From DASXZH01 sp963829965 (GTDB taxonomy: Bacteria > Armatimonadota > Fimbriimonadia > Fimbriimonadales > Fimbriimonadaceae), in contig CAWHLK010000021.1 of assembly GCA_963829965.1 (NCBI GenBank), forward strand, positions 1-64,000: a DNA stretch of 64,000 nt. Direction: 5' to 3'. Of the stretch, positions 18,408 to 27,850 are shown piece by piece. Each line of letters opens with the position of its first letter. Positions within the stretch are counted from its first letter, which is position 1. The position numbers and the translations under genes are program-made. The notes beneath the pieces are model-generated. The model had not been told where the DNA came from, did not search any database, and saw only the letters and a program-made list of their open reading frames with translations.

Positions 18408-19639
18408 GCGCCAACTCCCAACTTGTGGGTTGTTGCAAACCCTCCAATTGCGAGGCCTTGGCCAAGTTCAAATCCGGAAAAGAGGTTGAGCCCTTTCGGG
18501 GTGATGATGATCGTCGAAACGAATGGCGCTTTTGGATTTACTTTGAATAGGTCGATCCCCGCGCCAAGTTGAAAGCCGGAAGCGGTGTTAGCTAGAACCC
18601 CAAGCCGCAACGTTGGCGCGTAAACATGGAGTGGAGCTGCGTAGGCTTGGCCCTCGAATCTCTTTCCAAAAAAATCCGCTGCCGTTCGAAGTAGTCGCTT
18701 CTCTACAAATACGCCGCCGTAGTGGCCGGTGTCCAGCCATAGGACCTGGCACCCGGGAAGGGCGTCGATCAACTTTTGGGTGTCTGGCTTCGGGACTACG
18801 GTGTCATATTTGCCGCCAATTACGAAAACGTCCGACCCTTTCCTGGAGGCCAAGTACTGCCTGGCGTCGATTGGCGCGAGCTCGGCACGAAGCTTGGCCT
18901 CCGTATAGCCCTTGCGTCTGAGATCTTCGCGAACTTCCTCGGTTCTGGTGCCGTGCCAAATGATGTGGGCCAGATCGGCTCCGCCAAGCATAAAAGTCGC
19001 CAGCTGGATGCGACTGTCCACGCCGTAAGCGACCGTTGCGACGATGGAGCCTAAGCTTATACCCGCGATGCCAAGGCGCCTGTGATCGAATTCTGGCCGT
19101 GTTTCGAGAAAATCAACGGTTCGCCGAACGTCCAAGACTGCCTGGGTCATCATGCGGAGCAATGCACTGGCATCCGCCATGACCGCCATCTTCCCGGATC
19201 TTGAGCCCTTGGGGGTTCTTGCCAGGTGGTAGGGGAGGGTCATGATTACCGCGGCGATGCCACGGTCCGCCAGTTCTCTCGCGAGTTCGTTTTCAACCTG
19301 CAAGTCGGTTGCGCCCCAGTAATGTAGGATGATGACCGCGGGCATGACCTGGTCGGTCAGCGCCGGCATGGTGATGTGAAGTGGCACCACGTTGTTTTCC
19401 GGATAGGGCGTTTCGACCGGGCTCGGGAAAGTGACGGTGTATTCCCGTAGGCTTTCTTCACTGGGGATCTCCTTCCACTGTTCGAACTGAATTTGCCGAG
19501 GCGCCTGTGTCACGGATGGCGTCTGCGGTTGGGCTGTTGGGGCGGATTGGGCGTGGCAGACGGGTGAGAGCAACGCCAGAAAGCAGGTCAGGAGCCATAC
19601 GATTCGGCCGACTTTCAAGAAAAGTGAATCTCGGCTCAT
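18386..19639 (-). CDS. Secreted alpha/beta hydrolase with C-terminal beta-rich extension
   Basis: From ATG 19639 the protein is 417 aa. It has an N-terminal signal peptide (VWLLTCFLALLSPVCHA), an alpha/beta hydrolase domain with the nucleophile motif GIAGISLGS (G-x-S-x-G type), FVIGGKYDTVVP (acid) and DTGHYGGVF (His). The last 85 residues (LHVYAPTLRLGVLANTA onward) are beta-rich and look like a separate domain. I rejected the longer start at 19861 because the extra 74 residues do not look like a signal sequence and overlap the rhomboid start region. The substrate is unknown; dienelactone-hydrolase-like enzymes are the nearest match by motif. Confidence 0.8.
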   Translation of the reverse strand: MSRDSLFLKVGRIVWLLTCFLALLSPVCHAQSAPTAQPQTPSVTQAPRQIQFEQWKEIPSEESLREYTVTFPSPVETPYPENNVVPLHITMPALTDQVMPAVIILHYWGATDLQVENELARELADRGIAAVIMTLPYHLARTPKGSRSGKMAVMADASALLRMMTQAVLDVRRTVDFLETRPEFDHRRLGIAGISLGSIVATVAYGVDSRIQLATFMLGGADLAHIIWHGTRTEEVREDLRRKGYTEAKLRAELAPIDARQYLASRKGSDVFVIGGKYDTVVPKPDTQKLIDALPGCQVLWLDTGHYGGVFVEKRLLRTAADFFGKRFEGQAYAAPLHVYAPTLRLGVLANTASGFQLGAGIDLFKVNPKAPFVSTIIITPKGLNLFSGFELGQGLAIGGFATTHKLGVGAWWSFVL

Positions 19640-19860
19640 CTGAACCCAGTAGAATACTCGGGAACTAGGGTGGAACGGTTCGGCGAAAAGGTAAAGGGTA
19701 AAAGGCGAGACCAGGTGTATTTGAATGGTAAGGGCGCAGGAGTTGTATTCGGTAGCGGGCTTGAATCCTTCCGGTCCTACCTTCTTCCGAGCCTCAGAGC
19801 GCCCTTGATCCTTGCTCTCAATTGTAGCCTCACTACTCTCCCAGAGCCGGGGAAGCTCCA

Positions 19861-20547
19861 ATGATCCCCATTCGCGACAACCAACTTAACCGGCGAACTC
19901 CCGTGGTGACCTACACGCTGATCGCCCTCAACTGCTTTATCTACGTTTGGGACCGGAACTTCAATTTCACCCATCTCTTCGGGCCCAATGAGGTTTTCAG
20001 CAACCTTGTGATGAGGCCGAGCGACGTTACCGATGCACTTCACGGCGGCGACCGGTTTGCATTGGTAACCGTTTTTACTGCCATGTTCCTGCATCAAAAT
20101 CTGCTCCACTTGCTCGGGAATATGCTTTTTCTCTTGACTTTTGGGCAAGGTGTTGAAGCTGCCCTCGGCGGTCCAAGGTTTTCGCTCTATTATCTGTTCT
20201 GGGGTGTGGTGGCCGCCGCAACTCATACGTTCATCAACCCGCAATCCCTCGCTGCGACGCTGGGCGCTTCGGGCGCAATCGGTGGCGTTCTCGGCTGCTA
20301 CTTCCTTCTTTTCCCAGGAAACAAAATCGAAGTTCTTTTGCCATTCGTCTTTGTGCCGCTGGTTACAAGCGCCTGGGTCCTGCTGGGGCTTTGGTTTTTG
20401 TGGCAGGTGCTCATTCCCCAGCAGGGCGTGGCTAACTGGGCTCATGTTGGAGGGTTCGTCGCGGGTATGTTAACCGTTCTGATAATGGGCGGACGCGAGA
20501 ATGTGCTTAAAGGCAGAGAGCAGGAACTGGATTACGACTTTGTTTAA
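19861..20547 (+). CDS. Rhomboid-family intramembrane serine protease
   Basis: Cleaves membrane proteins within or near the bilayer. It is 228 aa with six hydrophobic segments. The start MIPIRDNQLNRRTPVVTY is common in bacterial rhomboids. FLHQNLLHLLGNMLFLLTFG holds the HxxxN motif, GASGAIGGVLG the catalytic Ser (about residue 138), and NWAHVGGFVAG the catalytic His (about 193). It is followed after six bases by the DUF5693 gene. Confidence 0.93.
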   Translation: MIPIRDNQLNRRTPVVTYTLIALNCFIYVWDRNFNFTHLFGPNEVFSNLVMRPSDVTDALHGGDRFALVTVFTAMFLHQNLLHLLGNMLFLLTFGQGVEAALGGPRFSLYYLFWGVVAAATHTFINPQSLAATLGASGAIGGVLGCYFLLFPGNKIEVLLPFVFVPLVTSAWVLLGLWFLWQVLIPQQGVANWAHVGGFVAGMLTVLIMGGRENVLKGREQELDYDFV

Positions 20548-20553
20548 CGGCTT

Positions 20554-22408
20554 ATGACCCCAAGGAAACCTCCTTTTTGGATCTATTTGTGCGTGCTGAT
20601 CACAGCCGGACTTTCGCTGGCCTCGATGTATTTCCGGCATCAGGTTGAGGATCGAAACCGGGCAGTTGCGATTGCCGCCGAATACGACGTGATCCAATCC
20701 CTCGCCGCAGCTCAGGGCCTGACCACCGAACAGGGCCTGGAGGAGCTGGAGCGCAACGGACTCACTTCCGTGGTCATTCCCGAGCAGTACGCCACTGAAA
20801 TGTTCTCCGAGGGCCAACTCCAACTGGTGGACGGGAAGTACGTAACGGGCGATCCCGACTCCATAGCACGGCTCCTTAGAGGCGTTAAGCTTCGCTTTCC
20901 CAAGTTCGTCGATAACCAGATTTTTGTGGGCGCAACTCAGACGAAAACGGGCATTCAGTTTCCAGACCTCAATCTCGTTCGCAGCGTGGCAGTAGGACTC
21001 AATCCTGACGCGGCCGAATCTGCTCGTTCCGCCGGACTCCAAATCATCGCACGGTGTGTGAACCCTGCAAGCGCTTCTGCCGACACGGTAACCCAAACCC
21101 TCGCATGGGCAAAGGACCTTGGCGCGGAGTTCTTCCTGCCCGAAGGGGCACAAGTTTTGGGACAGAAGAAGGCGTTGAAAGCGTTCTCAGATGCCCTCAA
21201 GACTTATGGCATTTACTATGCGTCGCCGGAGTTCACTAAAATCTCGGGCGACGAGAAAGTGGTCACGGACGCCCCGGACCAAGTCGTCCGGCTGCACTCC
21301 GCTCAAGCGGATGAACTCGACAAGATGCAGTTGGACGACGCGGTTGACCGTTATGCCAAGGCGGCGCGGGAGCGTAATCAACGCATCTTGCTTCTCCGTC
21401 CCCTGTCCAGTGCCGCCACGGCCCCACTCAGCGACTTCGGAGACTTCGTTAAGCAAGTTAAAGACGAAACGGAGAAGGAGGGTGGCATTGTGGGGCAGCC
21501 ACATCCATTCTCCGAACCGAACACACCCGCAATTCTCTATCCTTTGATTGGCTTGAGCATCGTTCCTCTTGCCATTTGGACAGCCTTTGCCCTTATTCCC
21601 AAAAAGTGGCTGGCCATGCTCATAGGGCTCGCGGCATTGGGGTTGGGCGCGCTGTGTTACAAGGCTACCGGCCCTGGCCGTTCACTGGATGCGCTTCTTG
21701 CCGCGCTTGTTTTTCCAACCGCAGCCTTTATCATTCTCGACCGTCGGCGGGGCTCGAATTTGCTGCTGGAGTATGGGGTGATTACCCTTATCAGCATCAC
21801 GGGCGGCCTTGCCATTGCCGGGTTGCTGAACAGTCTTGCCTACTTCATTCATGCCAAGCAGTTTCTTGGAGTGAAGTTCGCCCACTTCTTGCCGATCGTC
21901 GTTGTGGGCGCCTATTTCTTCCACCAATTTCGGGATTGTTCGTAAATCGCTTTCAAGCCCAATGGTTTGGGGTAAGGCTTTGCTTGGGTTGTTGGTTGTG
22001 CTGGGTCTTGTCTTTATGATCGAGCGGACAGGGAACGACAATCCGGCTGCGGTCAGTGACACCGAGCTAAAGCTGCGGGCATTTTTAGATGCCATTTTGT
22101 TCGTCCGGCCCAGAACAAAGGAGTTTCTCATAGGGCATCCGGCCCTTATCGTGGGGATTGGCATGCTTATCAAAATGCGCAAGGGTGACCCGCGATTTCA
22201 GGATTTGGCGGGTTGGATTACCTTATGCTTGATGCTTGGCGCGATCGGTCAGACCAGCATCGTCAACACGATGTGCCACATTCACACGCCCCTGACCATA
22301 AGCCTTGCTCGAATCGGGGTTGGCCTTGTGGCGGGCGGTATAATTGGCGGTGTGGCGTGGTGGCTGGTGGTTCGCCTGACCAATAAGATGCGCCCGGTTC
22401 AAGGCTAG
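20554..22408 (+). CDS. DUF5693 family membrane protein (frameshifted)
   Basis: A large membrane protein of about 615 residues. One N-terminal anchor (WIYLCVLITAGLSL) precedes a soluble extracytoplasmic domain (about 35-330), then several hydrophobic helices. The first frame stops at 21945 after FFHQF. The next frame continues GIVRKSLSSPMVWGKALLG and adds three or more membrane segments to 22408, so one base is probably wrong near 21930. DUF5693 genes commonly sit beside csaB, as here, which suggests a role in making or exporting a cell-wall polysaccharide. The activity is unknown. Confidence 0.8.
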
Positions 22409-22413
22409 AATTT

Positions 22414-23504
22414 TTGGCAAATCTTGTCATAGCGGGGTACTTTGGTTGCGGTAATATGGGGGATGACGCTATCCTCGTGGGGTTCGCGCACGGTCTCCAT
22501 ATTGGCGGATTCAACAACACCGAAATCACGGTGATGAGCGGCGCCCGGAAGAGACGTTTCGCTATTACGGGTATCGATCTATTCCCCGCATGGATTCCAA
22601 GGCCTATGACGAGGCCATCCAAAAAGCGGACGCTTTGATCTTTGCGGGCGGCAGCATTTTTCAGGACGTGACGAGCGTCAAGAGCGTGGCTTATTACGGC
22701 GGCCTAGTATCGAAAGCCAAAAAGGCGGGCAAGAAAGTCATCATGCTCGGGCAGGGAGTCGGTCCGTTGAACTCATTTTTGGGCAAGCGGATGGCGGTGA
22801 AGGCATTCAACCAGACGGATTTGATCGTCGTTCGTGACCCGATGTCCAAGGCCACGCTTCAGCAGTTAGGGGTGAAGACGCCGGTGAAAGTTGGCGCCGA
22901 TCCAGCCTTTTTGCTTCCCGACAAGATCAACGAAGACGAATCGCTGGCGTTCAATGTCGGCGGCATGCGTTCGGTCGGTGTGGCGCCGCGGCCGTTTGGG
23001 AAGGACAAGAAGGTCGTCGTCGAACTGTTTGGCGAGCTTTGCCGGCTGCTTTTTCAAGCGAAGATCATGCCGGTGCTCATCGAAATGGACAAGAACCAAG
23101 ATGGGCCGCTGATCACAGAAATTGAAAAGCAGCAGGGTGGAAAAATTCCTGACTTGCGAAAGCAGCAAACCCCTATGCAGATTCAGGGACGTATCGCCCG
23201 CATGGACGGCATGATCGCCATGCGGCTGCATGCGGGAATCTTGGCCGCGACGGTTGGAGTTCCCCCGCTCATGATCAACTACGACCCAAAGGTGGCGGCA
23301 TTTTCCAAGATGCTGGATATCGGTTCAGCGTTGCCAATGGATAACCTCACCCCTCAACGGTTATTTGAAGCATTCATGACTTTCCAGAAGGACAACGAGC
23401 GGTTGACTAAGGTGATGCAGCGCAAGCGGGAAGAGCTGAGGCGCGAGGCGATGTTCAACATTCAGGCCGTTAGAGACGGCCTGCCAAGCAAAGTTTCAGT
23501 TTAG
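22414..23504 (+). CDS. csaB: Polysaccharide pyruvyl transferase CsaB (frameshifted)
   Basis: Adds pyruvyl ketals to a secondary cell-wall polysaccharide, the modification that SLH domains bind. The N-terminal piece starts at TTG 22414 with LVIAGYFGCGNMGDDAILVG, the family's opening. The frame breaks at about 22546 (one base missing in a C run) and resumes EETFRYYGYRS, then ALIFAGGSIFQDV, VIMLGQGVGPL and GMIAMRLHAGILAAT, all CsaB landmarks. Total length is about 363. The DUF5693 gene lies just upstream. An oxidoreductase at 27851 ends in an SLH-like motif and may be a client. Confidence 0.88.
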
Positions 23505-23642
23505 TTAGAGGGGGGATTTCAGCCCCAACTCTTGGGCGAGACTCTCGAGTCTCGGGTCGGCCGTCCAGAAGCCTACATTCTCCACAAGCGCAGACGCAAG
23601 GAGATGTGCGTCGATCCATCCAGCGCCACGGCCGTGGGCTGC
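23505..23642 (-). pseudogene. VapC-like PIN-domain toxin, C-terminal remnant
   Basis: About 45 codons on the minus strand read HGRGAGWIDAHLLASALV and then VGFWTADPRLESLAQELGL before a TAA at 23505. This matches the last third of PIN/VapC ribonucleases, where the Asp of GWIDAHLL and the Asp of TADPRL help bind metal. The first two thirds are missing because the frame runs directly into the 3' end of prfA, and no start codon fits. It is read as the remains of a toxin gene truncated by rearrangement. Confidence 0.6.
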
Positions 23643-24713
23643 TCAAGCCGCAGTATCTTCAATCGCCGCGAGCTTGCGCGCCTGCTCGTCCTGGCTCAAC
23701 GCATCCAGCATTTCCTGAATGTCGCCATCCATGAACGTGATCATGTTGTGCATGTCCATGCCGATGCGGTGGTCGGTGATTCGGCTCTGGGGGAAGTTGT
23801 AGGTTCTAATTTTCTCGCTTCGATCGCCTGAACCGATTTGGCCTTTCCGCATACCGGATCGCTCGGCTTCCATCTTCTGGCACTCGTAATCGTAAAGCTT
23901 GGCCCTAAGGACTGCCATTGCTTTGAGCTTGTTCTGCTGCTGGCTGCGTTCGTCTTGGCAAGTGACCACAATGCCCGTGGGCTTGTGGATGATCCGGATG
24001 GCGGTCTCATTCTTCTGCATGTGCTGGCCGCCGGCGGAGCTGGAACAGAAGGTTGAGAGTTCGATATCGTCCGCTTTGATCTGGACATCCACGTCTTCTG
24101 CTTCGGGGAGAACCGCAACCGTTACGGTGGAAGTATGGATGCGGCCGCTGCTTTCGGTCTTGGGCACGCGCTGAACACGGTGAACGCCGCTTTCATGCTT
24201 GAGCTGGCTGAATGCTCCTTGGGCGTCGATCGTGAAAACGATGCGCGAGGCGCCGCCGATACCGCTTTCCTCATGCTCGACGATCTCGTATTTCCAGCGT
24301 CGCCGTTCGGCGTATCTGGCATACATTCGATAGATTTCGTTCGCAAAGAGGGCGGCTTCTTCGCCGCCTGCCGCAGCGCGGATCTCGATGATCACTGACT
24401 TGTCGTCGTTCGGGTCTTTGGGAACGAGCATCGCCTTGAGCCTGTCTTCTAGGACAGGAATCTCGGCCTTAAGCTGGGTGACCTCCTCAAATGCAAGCTC
24501 CTTAAGCTCGGGGTCGCCCATCATCTCTTCGGCTTCTTCAAGACCCTTTAGCGCCTTCTTGTAATCCCGAATGATGGTGACGATGTCCTCGAGCTCTGCT
24601 CTAGCCTTTCCCAGCCTTTGAAGCTCGGAGGGATTTACGACAATATTGGGATCCTGCAACTGCGCTTCAACCTGTTCAAAGCGCTGCTCAATCTCCTCCA
24701 GCTTCTCTAGCAT
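23643..24713 (-). CDS. prfA: Peptide chain release factor 1
   Basis: Reads UAA and UAG stop codons and releases the finished protein from the ribosome. From ATG 24713 it is 356 aa. The catalytic GGQ is in SSSAGGQHMQKNETAIRI (about residue 230), preceded by ESGVHRVQRVPKTESSGRIH and followed by the DHRIGMDMHNM region near the C-terminus. HMQ replaces the more common HVN after GGQ. An alternative TTG start lies two codons upstream, but the promoter hexamer favours the ATG. Confidence 0.96.
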   Translation of the reverse strand: MLEKLEEIEQRFEQVEAQLQDPNIVVNPSELQRLGKARAELEDIVTIIRDYKKALKGLEEAEEMMGDPELKELAFEEVTQLKAEIPVLEDRLKAMLVPKDPNDDKSVIIEIRAAAGGEEAALFANEIYRMYARYAERRRWKYEIVEHEESGIGGASRIVFTIDAQGAFSQLKHESGVHRVQRVPKTESSGRIHTSTVTVAVLPEAEDVDVQIKADDIELSTFCSSSAGGQHMQKNETAIRIIHKPTGIVVTCQDERSQQQNKLKAMAVLRAKLYDYECQKMEAERSGMRKGQIGSGDRSEKIRTYNFPQSRITDHRIGMDMHNMITFMDGDIQEMLDALSQDEQARKLAAIEDTAA

Positions 24714-24721
24714 CTCCAAAA

Positions 24722-24727
24722 ATTGTA
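24722..24727 (-). promoter_or_regulatory. -10 hexamer for prfA
   Basis: TACAAT on the minus strand ends eight bases before ATG 24713; GGAG between them could also act as a short ribosome site. Confidence 0.4.
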
Positions 24728-24729
24728 CC

Positions 24730-24749
24730 CTTGGCTGTCTGCAGCCAAG
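24730..24749 (-). terminator. Hairpin between an orphan frame and prfA
   Basis: CTTGGCTG and CAGCCAAG form an eight-base-pair stem with a four-base loop. On the minus strand AATTTTT follows a few bases later. It could terminate the minus-strand frame that ends at 24804. Confidence 0.5.
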
Positions 24750-24803
24750 TTATCTACGGATTGGGGCAGGGGTTGGTCGCCCTTTCCTTACTGTCTGCGC
24801 AAG

Positions 24804-25230
24804 CTATCTCGAAAGGCGAACCCAGAGCTTGTAGTCCTTTTTGTCTTTGAGCCTCCAGTCCAAGGCAGGACGCTGCTCGCCCTCCTCCAAAATGTTCCAC
24901 TTCCCCTTGAACGCAACCATCACAGTCAGGATCGCCGGCTTGGGGTAAAGGCCGATCGGCACGAAGCTGCCGCCTGTCGTCGGTGGCGTCGGCGTAAAGC
25001 GAAACCCGCCCCAGGTTCCCTCATTCGTATTGCGCCTCGCTTCCTATCGAGCGTGAATCCATGGTCTCAGCTCCACTGGGAGCTTTCAAACCACCCATGC
25101 CCCTGAACGGTACGATCAACGAGAAGTCATCCCCCTTGAAACGTACGTCTCGCTCCGCGCCACGTAACCACAGCTGATGAACGCTGCTTCGTGTGGCACG
25201 AAACACTGGACCGCCAGGTAAAGTTGCCCA
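24804..25230 (-). pseudogene. Unidentified minus-strand coding stretch (broken)
   Basis: Two frames joined by one base change near 25030 read as plausible protein: RDVRFKGDDFSLIVPFRGMG in the first, then NEGTWGGFRFTPTPPTTGG, LYPKPAILTVMVAFKGKWN and KKDYKLWVRLSR before TAG at 24804-24806. The composition (aromatic and beta-strand-like, with Thr/Pro linkers) is unlike a random shadow frame. No family is recognised and no start codon is clear: the 5' end runs into the start of the divergent MFS gene. It may be a gene damaged by sequence error or a 3' remnant. Confidence 0.4.
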
Positions 25231-25233
25231 ATC

Positions 25234-26532
25234 GTGGCAGACGAATCGAACATGGCGGCTACGCCTTCGGGGACGGCAAGGTTCGTCGGATTCTATTGCC
25301 TTGTGCTGATGACGCTGTACAATTTTGCGGCGATCGGACTCATTGCCGTGCCGCTGCAGTTCGTTCTCATGAACAAGCTGCACTTTTCCCCCGTGCAGCA
25401 ATCGGCATTCGGGATGTACACCGATATCCCCTTCTATGTGGGATTCGCGTTTGGCTTTCTGCGCGACCGCTGGCGGCCATTCAACAAGGGAGACCGCGCT
25501 TACTTCTTTCTTGTGCCTCTGCTAATGGCCGCTATCTACTTGGCGATGTCCTTCACGCCGGCCAACTATTACTCTTTGCTTTGGGGCAGCATCGGGCTTT
25601 CCGCGTTGGCCGCTTTACTTGGGGCTTCGGCGCAGGGGCTTCTCGCGGCCATCGGCAAAGACTTTGGGATGATGGGCCGGCTCGGGACGATTACTCTGAT
25701 TACCGCGCGTGGTTCCATGATGTATTCCGCCGGAATCGGAGGCTGGTTGGGAGACAATGCCGGCCCGCGCGTGCCGTTTTTGCTTAGCGCTCTAGTTTGC
25801 CTATCTGTGATTCTTTTGGCCTTTTGGCGACCCCGGGCGATTTTCCGGTCGGGAGACGAAGTGTTTGTCAGCGTTATTCCAGAGAATGCGATGACGGCGA
25901 TGAAGCGGTTACTGCGGCACAAGGCCATCTACATCCCTGCCGTCGTTCTATTTCTGTGGGAGTTTGCGCCGGGATGGGGAACGCCCCTCATGCGATTTTT
26001 GACTCAGCAAATCAAAATCAGCGAAAGCGCTTTTGGGTCTTCTCAGGCATGGCTCCGGTTTGGGACGGTCTTCGCCGGCCTGTCTTATGGCTGGCTCTGC
26101 AAGTGGTTCCGGTTCAAGGCATTGCTCAACTGGGGCACGTTGCTTGGCGTTTTAGGCGGCCCTGCGTTTTTGCTGATTCACACAGCGGGCCAAGCGAACA
26201 TCGTTAGTCTGCTGGCCGGCGTTTCCTGCGGCATCGCCCTAGCCGCTTACTATGATCTCTTGATTCGATGCTGCCCTAAGGAGCTTGAGGGGGTGGCTTA
26301 TATGCTTACTTTTGCCGTTTTTACCTTCGCCACCGACGTCAGCGATATCTTCGGCTCCTGGCTCTACGAGAAGGGCGGTTTTACCCTGGCCTTGGTGGTG
26401 ACGACGGTTGGCACAGCGCTTATCTTCATTCCCGTGAACCTGCTGCCGAGGGCGATTTCGCATCCCCATGAGGGCGAGCCGATCGTCGACGAGGATCCGC
26501 CCGAGCTTTCGCGAGAGCCGGTTCCGGCGTAG
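25234..26532 (+). CDS. Major facilitator superfamily transporter
   Basis: A 432-aa inner-membrane carrier with about twelve hydrophobic segments. The loop GFLRDRWRPFNKGDRAYF after the second helix resembles the G-x-x-x-D-R-x-x-R MFS motif. The mid-protein segment FLWEFAPGWGTPLMRFLTQQ is like that of folate/biopterin-type (FBT) carriers and of sugar-nucleotide exporters of the UhpC group, so the substrate cannot be named. The start is GTG, and the protein ends in an acidic, Pro-rich tail. Confidence 0.85.
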   Translation: MADESNMAATPSGTARFVGFYCLVLMTLYNFAAIGLIAVPLQFVLMNKLHFSPVQQSAFGMYTDIPFYVGFAFGFLRDRWRPFNKGDRAYFFLVPLLMAAIYLAMSFTPANYYSLLWGSIGLSALAALLGASAQGLLAAIGKDFGMMGRLGTITLITARGSMMYSAGIGGWLGDNAGPRVPFLLSALVCLSVILLAFWRPRAIFRSGDEVFVSVIPENAMTAMKRLLRHKAIYIPAVVLFLWEFAPGWGTPLMRFLTQQIKISESAFGSSQAWLRFGTVFAGLSYGWLCKWFRFKALLNWGTLLGVLGGPAFLLIHTAGQANIVSLLAGVSCGIALAAYYDLLIRCCPKELEGVAYMLTFAVFTFATDVSDIFGSWLYEKGGFTLALVVTTVGTALIFIPVNLLPRAISHPHEGEPIVDEDPPELSREPVPA

Positions 26533-26640
26533 GTTGACTTCCGGCAGCGTATTCGGGATTCGGCTCGATTCTCGCTGATTTCTCTTTTTAGTTATTGCAG
26601 TTGGTGTCACAATGGGTTACTATTGGGGTAGGTATTAATT

Positions 26641-27840
26641 ATGGCTACGCCTTTTGCCACTTCACGACCTGCGACGCCGCCGGCGCCTCAGAATATGCCG
26701 GGTGCGATCCCGCTTCCCGGGCCTAACCCAACGCCCCCGGCTCCGACGACCATCACGGCCGCCAACCTTGTAGGTGGAGCCGACGCCGAGGGCGTAGGGG
26801 GCAATAAACCCCCCGTTCCGGGCGCAACACCAACCGCCACCGGTTGTTTCCACGTGGATGTTCGATTGAACACGATCCAGTTTGAATACGATCCAACATG
26901 CCCCTCCCAAATTGGGCAGGAGCAACTGGACTTGATGGCGCAAATCAAGAAGACGGAGTCCGTGCTGACCGCCATCTTTTACCCAGAAGGTTTACCACCC
27001 GATCTCAAGCTCCGGATGCCGGCCAAACGGATAACAACAGCCCCAACTCGCCAGCCGTCGGCCGCAATTGCGGCGGCGCTATCGGACGCCCATCGTTCGG
27101 CCAAAGCGCAGGTCGACGAGGAGCAAAGCGCCTACGACGCTCAAATGCGTAAAGTGGCGGACAATCCGAAGAAGGAAGAAAAACGTAAAGAAGAAAAGGC
27201 CGAGAAAAAGAAGGCCAAGTTCCGTTCCTACTTTTATGCCTTGGTGCTGTTGGCTGAACTTGGGCTGGACGGTCCGAAAGGACAGCCGTGGCTTGCCAAT
27301 GGGGCTCTCGCAAGCTTGAAAGATCAAATTGTCACACTTGAGGCGGGCAGAGTTAAGAATGGCTACATGCGGCAGCTAGGAGCCGAGGGCTTCTTGCTCG
27401 GTGCCGTCCCCCTAGCCATCTTGATAGCAAGAGAACTTTGGCGCATCTACGACCCCAAGTCAACGGGCTATTTTTCGACACTGTTTGAGAGCCAACCGAT
27501 GGGTGTGGTTTATATACTGCTCTACGCTTGGGTCGGGGCGATGGTGGGGACCTTTCTGTCCTTCGCGATGAGAAACCCGGTTCTCACGTTTGATCAACTT
27601 GGTGTGCCCGAATCCGATCGATTGAACCCTTCGATGAGGCTATCTTACGTGGGAATTCTCGCGGTTATCGTGCATGTTGCCCTCTTGTTCGGGGCGTTCA
27701 AGATATCGATTGGCACACTCGATTCGGCGAAGCTCGAGACTACGCCGTCGCTGGCATTGCTCATCGGCACTTTCTGCGGGATTTCAGAACGGGCAATAAG
27801 TGGCAAGCTCATTGCGAGCGCAGATTCAAGCGGAAAGTGA
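26641..27840 (+). CDS. Membrane protein with Pro-rich head and charged coiled coil, unknown
   Basis: A 399-aa protein I do not recognise. Residues 1-70 are rich in Pro, Ala and Thr. About 75-110 form a small ordered region (CFHVDVRLNTIQFEYDPTC) with two Cys. About 140-195 is helical and ends in a Lys/Glu run (KKEEKRKEEKAEKKKAK). The C-terminal half has four or five hydrophobic segments (LGAVPLAILIA, GVVYILLYAWVGAMVGTFL, YVGILAVIVHVALLFGAF, LALLIGTFCGI). It is separated by only ten bases from the FAD oxidoreductase gene, so they are probably co-transcribed. Confidence 0.7.
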   Translation: MATPFATSRPATPPAPQNMPGAIPLPGPNPTPPAPTTITAANLVGGADAEGVGGNKPPVPGATPTATGCFHVDVRLNTIQFEYDPTCPSQIGQEQLDLMAQIKKTESVLTAIFYPEGLPPDLKLRMPAKRITTAPTRQPSAAIAAALSDAHRSAKAQVDEEQSAYDAQMRKVADNPKKEEKRKEEKAEKKKAKFRSYFYALVLLAELGLDGPKGQPWLANGALASLKDQIVTLEAGRVKNGYMRQLGAEGFLLGAVPLAILIARELWRIYDPKSTGYFSTLFESQPMGVVYILLYAWVGAMVGTFLSFAMRNPVLTFDQLGVPESDRLNPSMRLSYVGILAVIVHVALLFGAFKISIGTLDSAKLETTPSLALLIGTFCGISERAISGKLIASADSSGK

Positions 27841-27850
27841 GATAAGGAAA

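Noticed and set aside
19640..19861. Long N-terminal extension of the alpha/beta hydrolase
   Set aside because: The signal peptide starts at 19639, and the extra residues have no signal-like or domain character.
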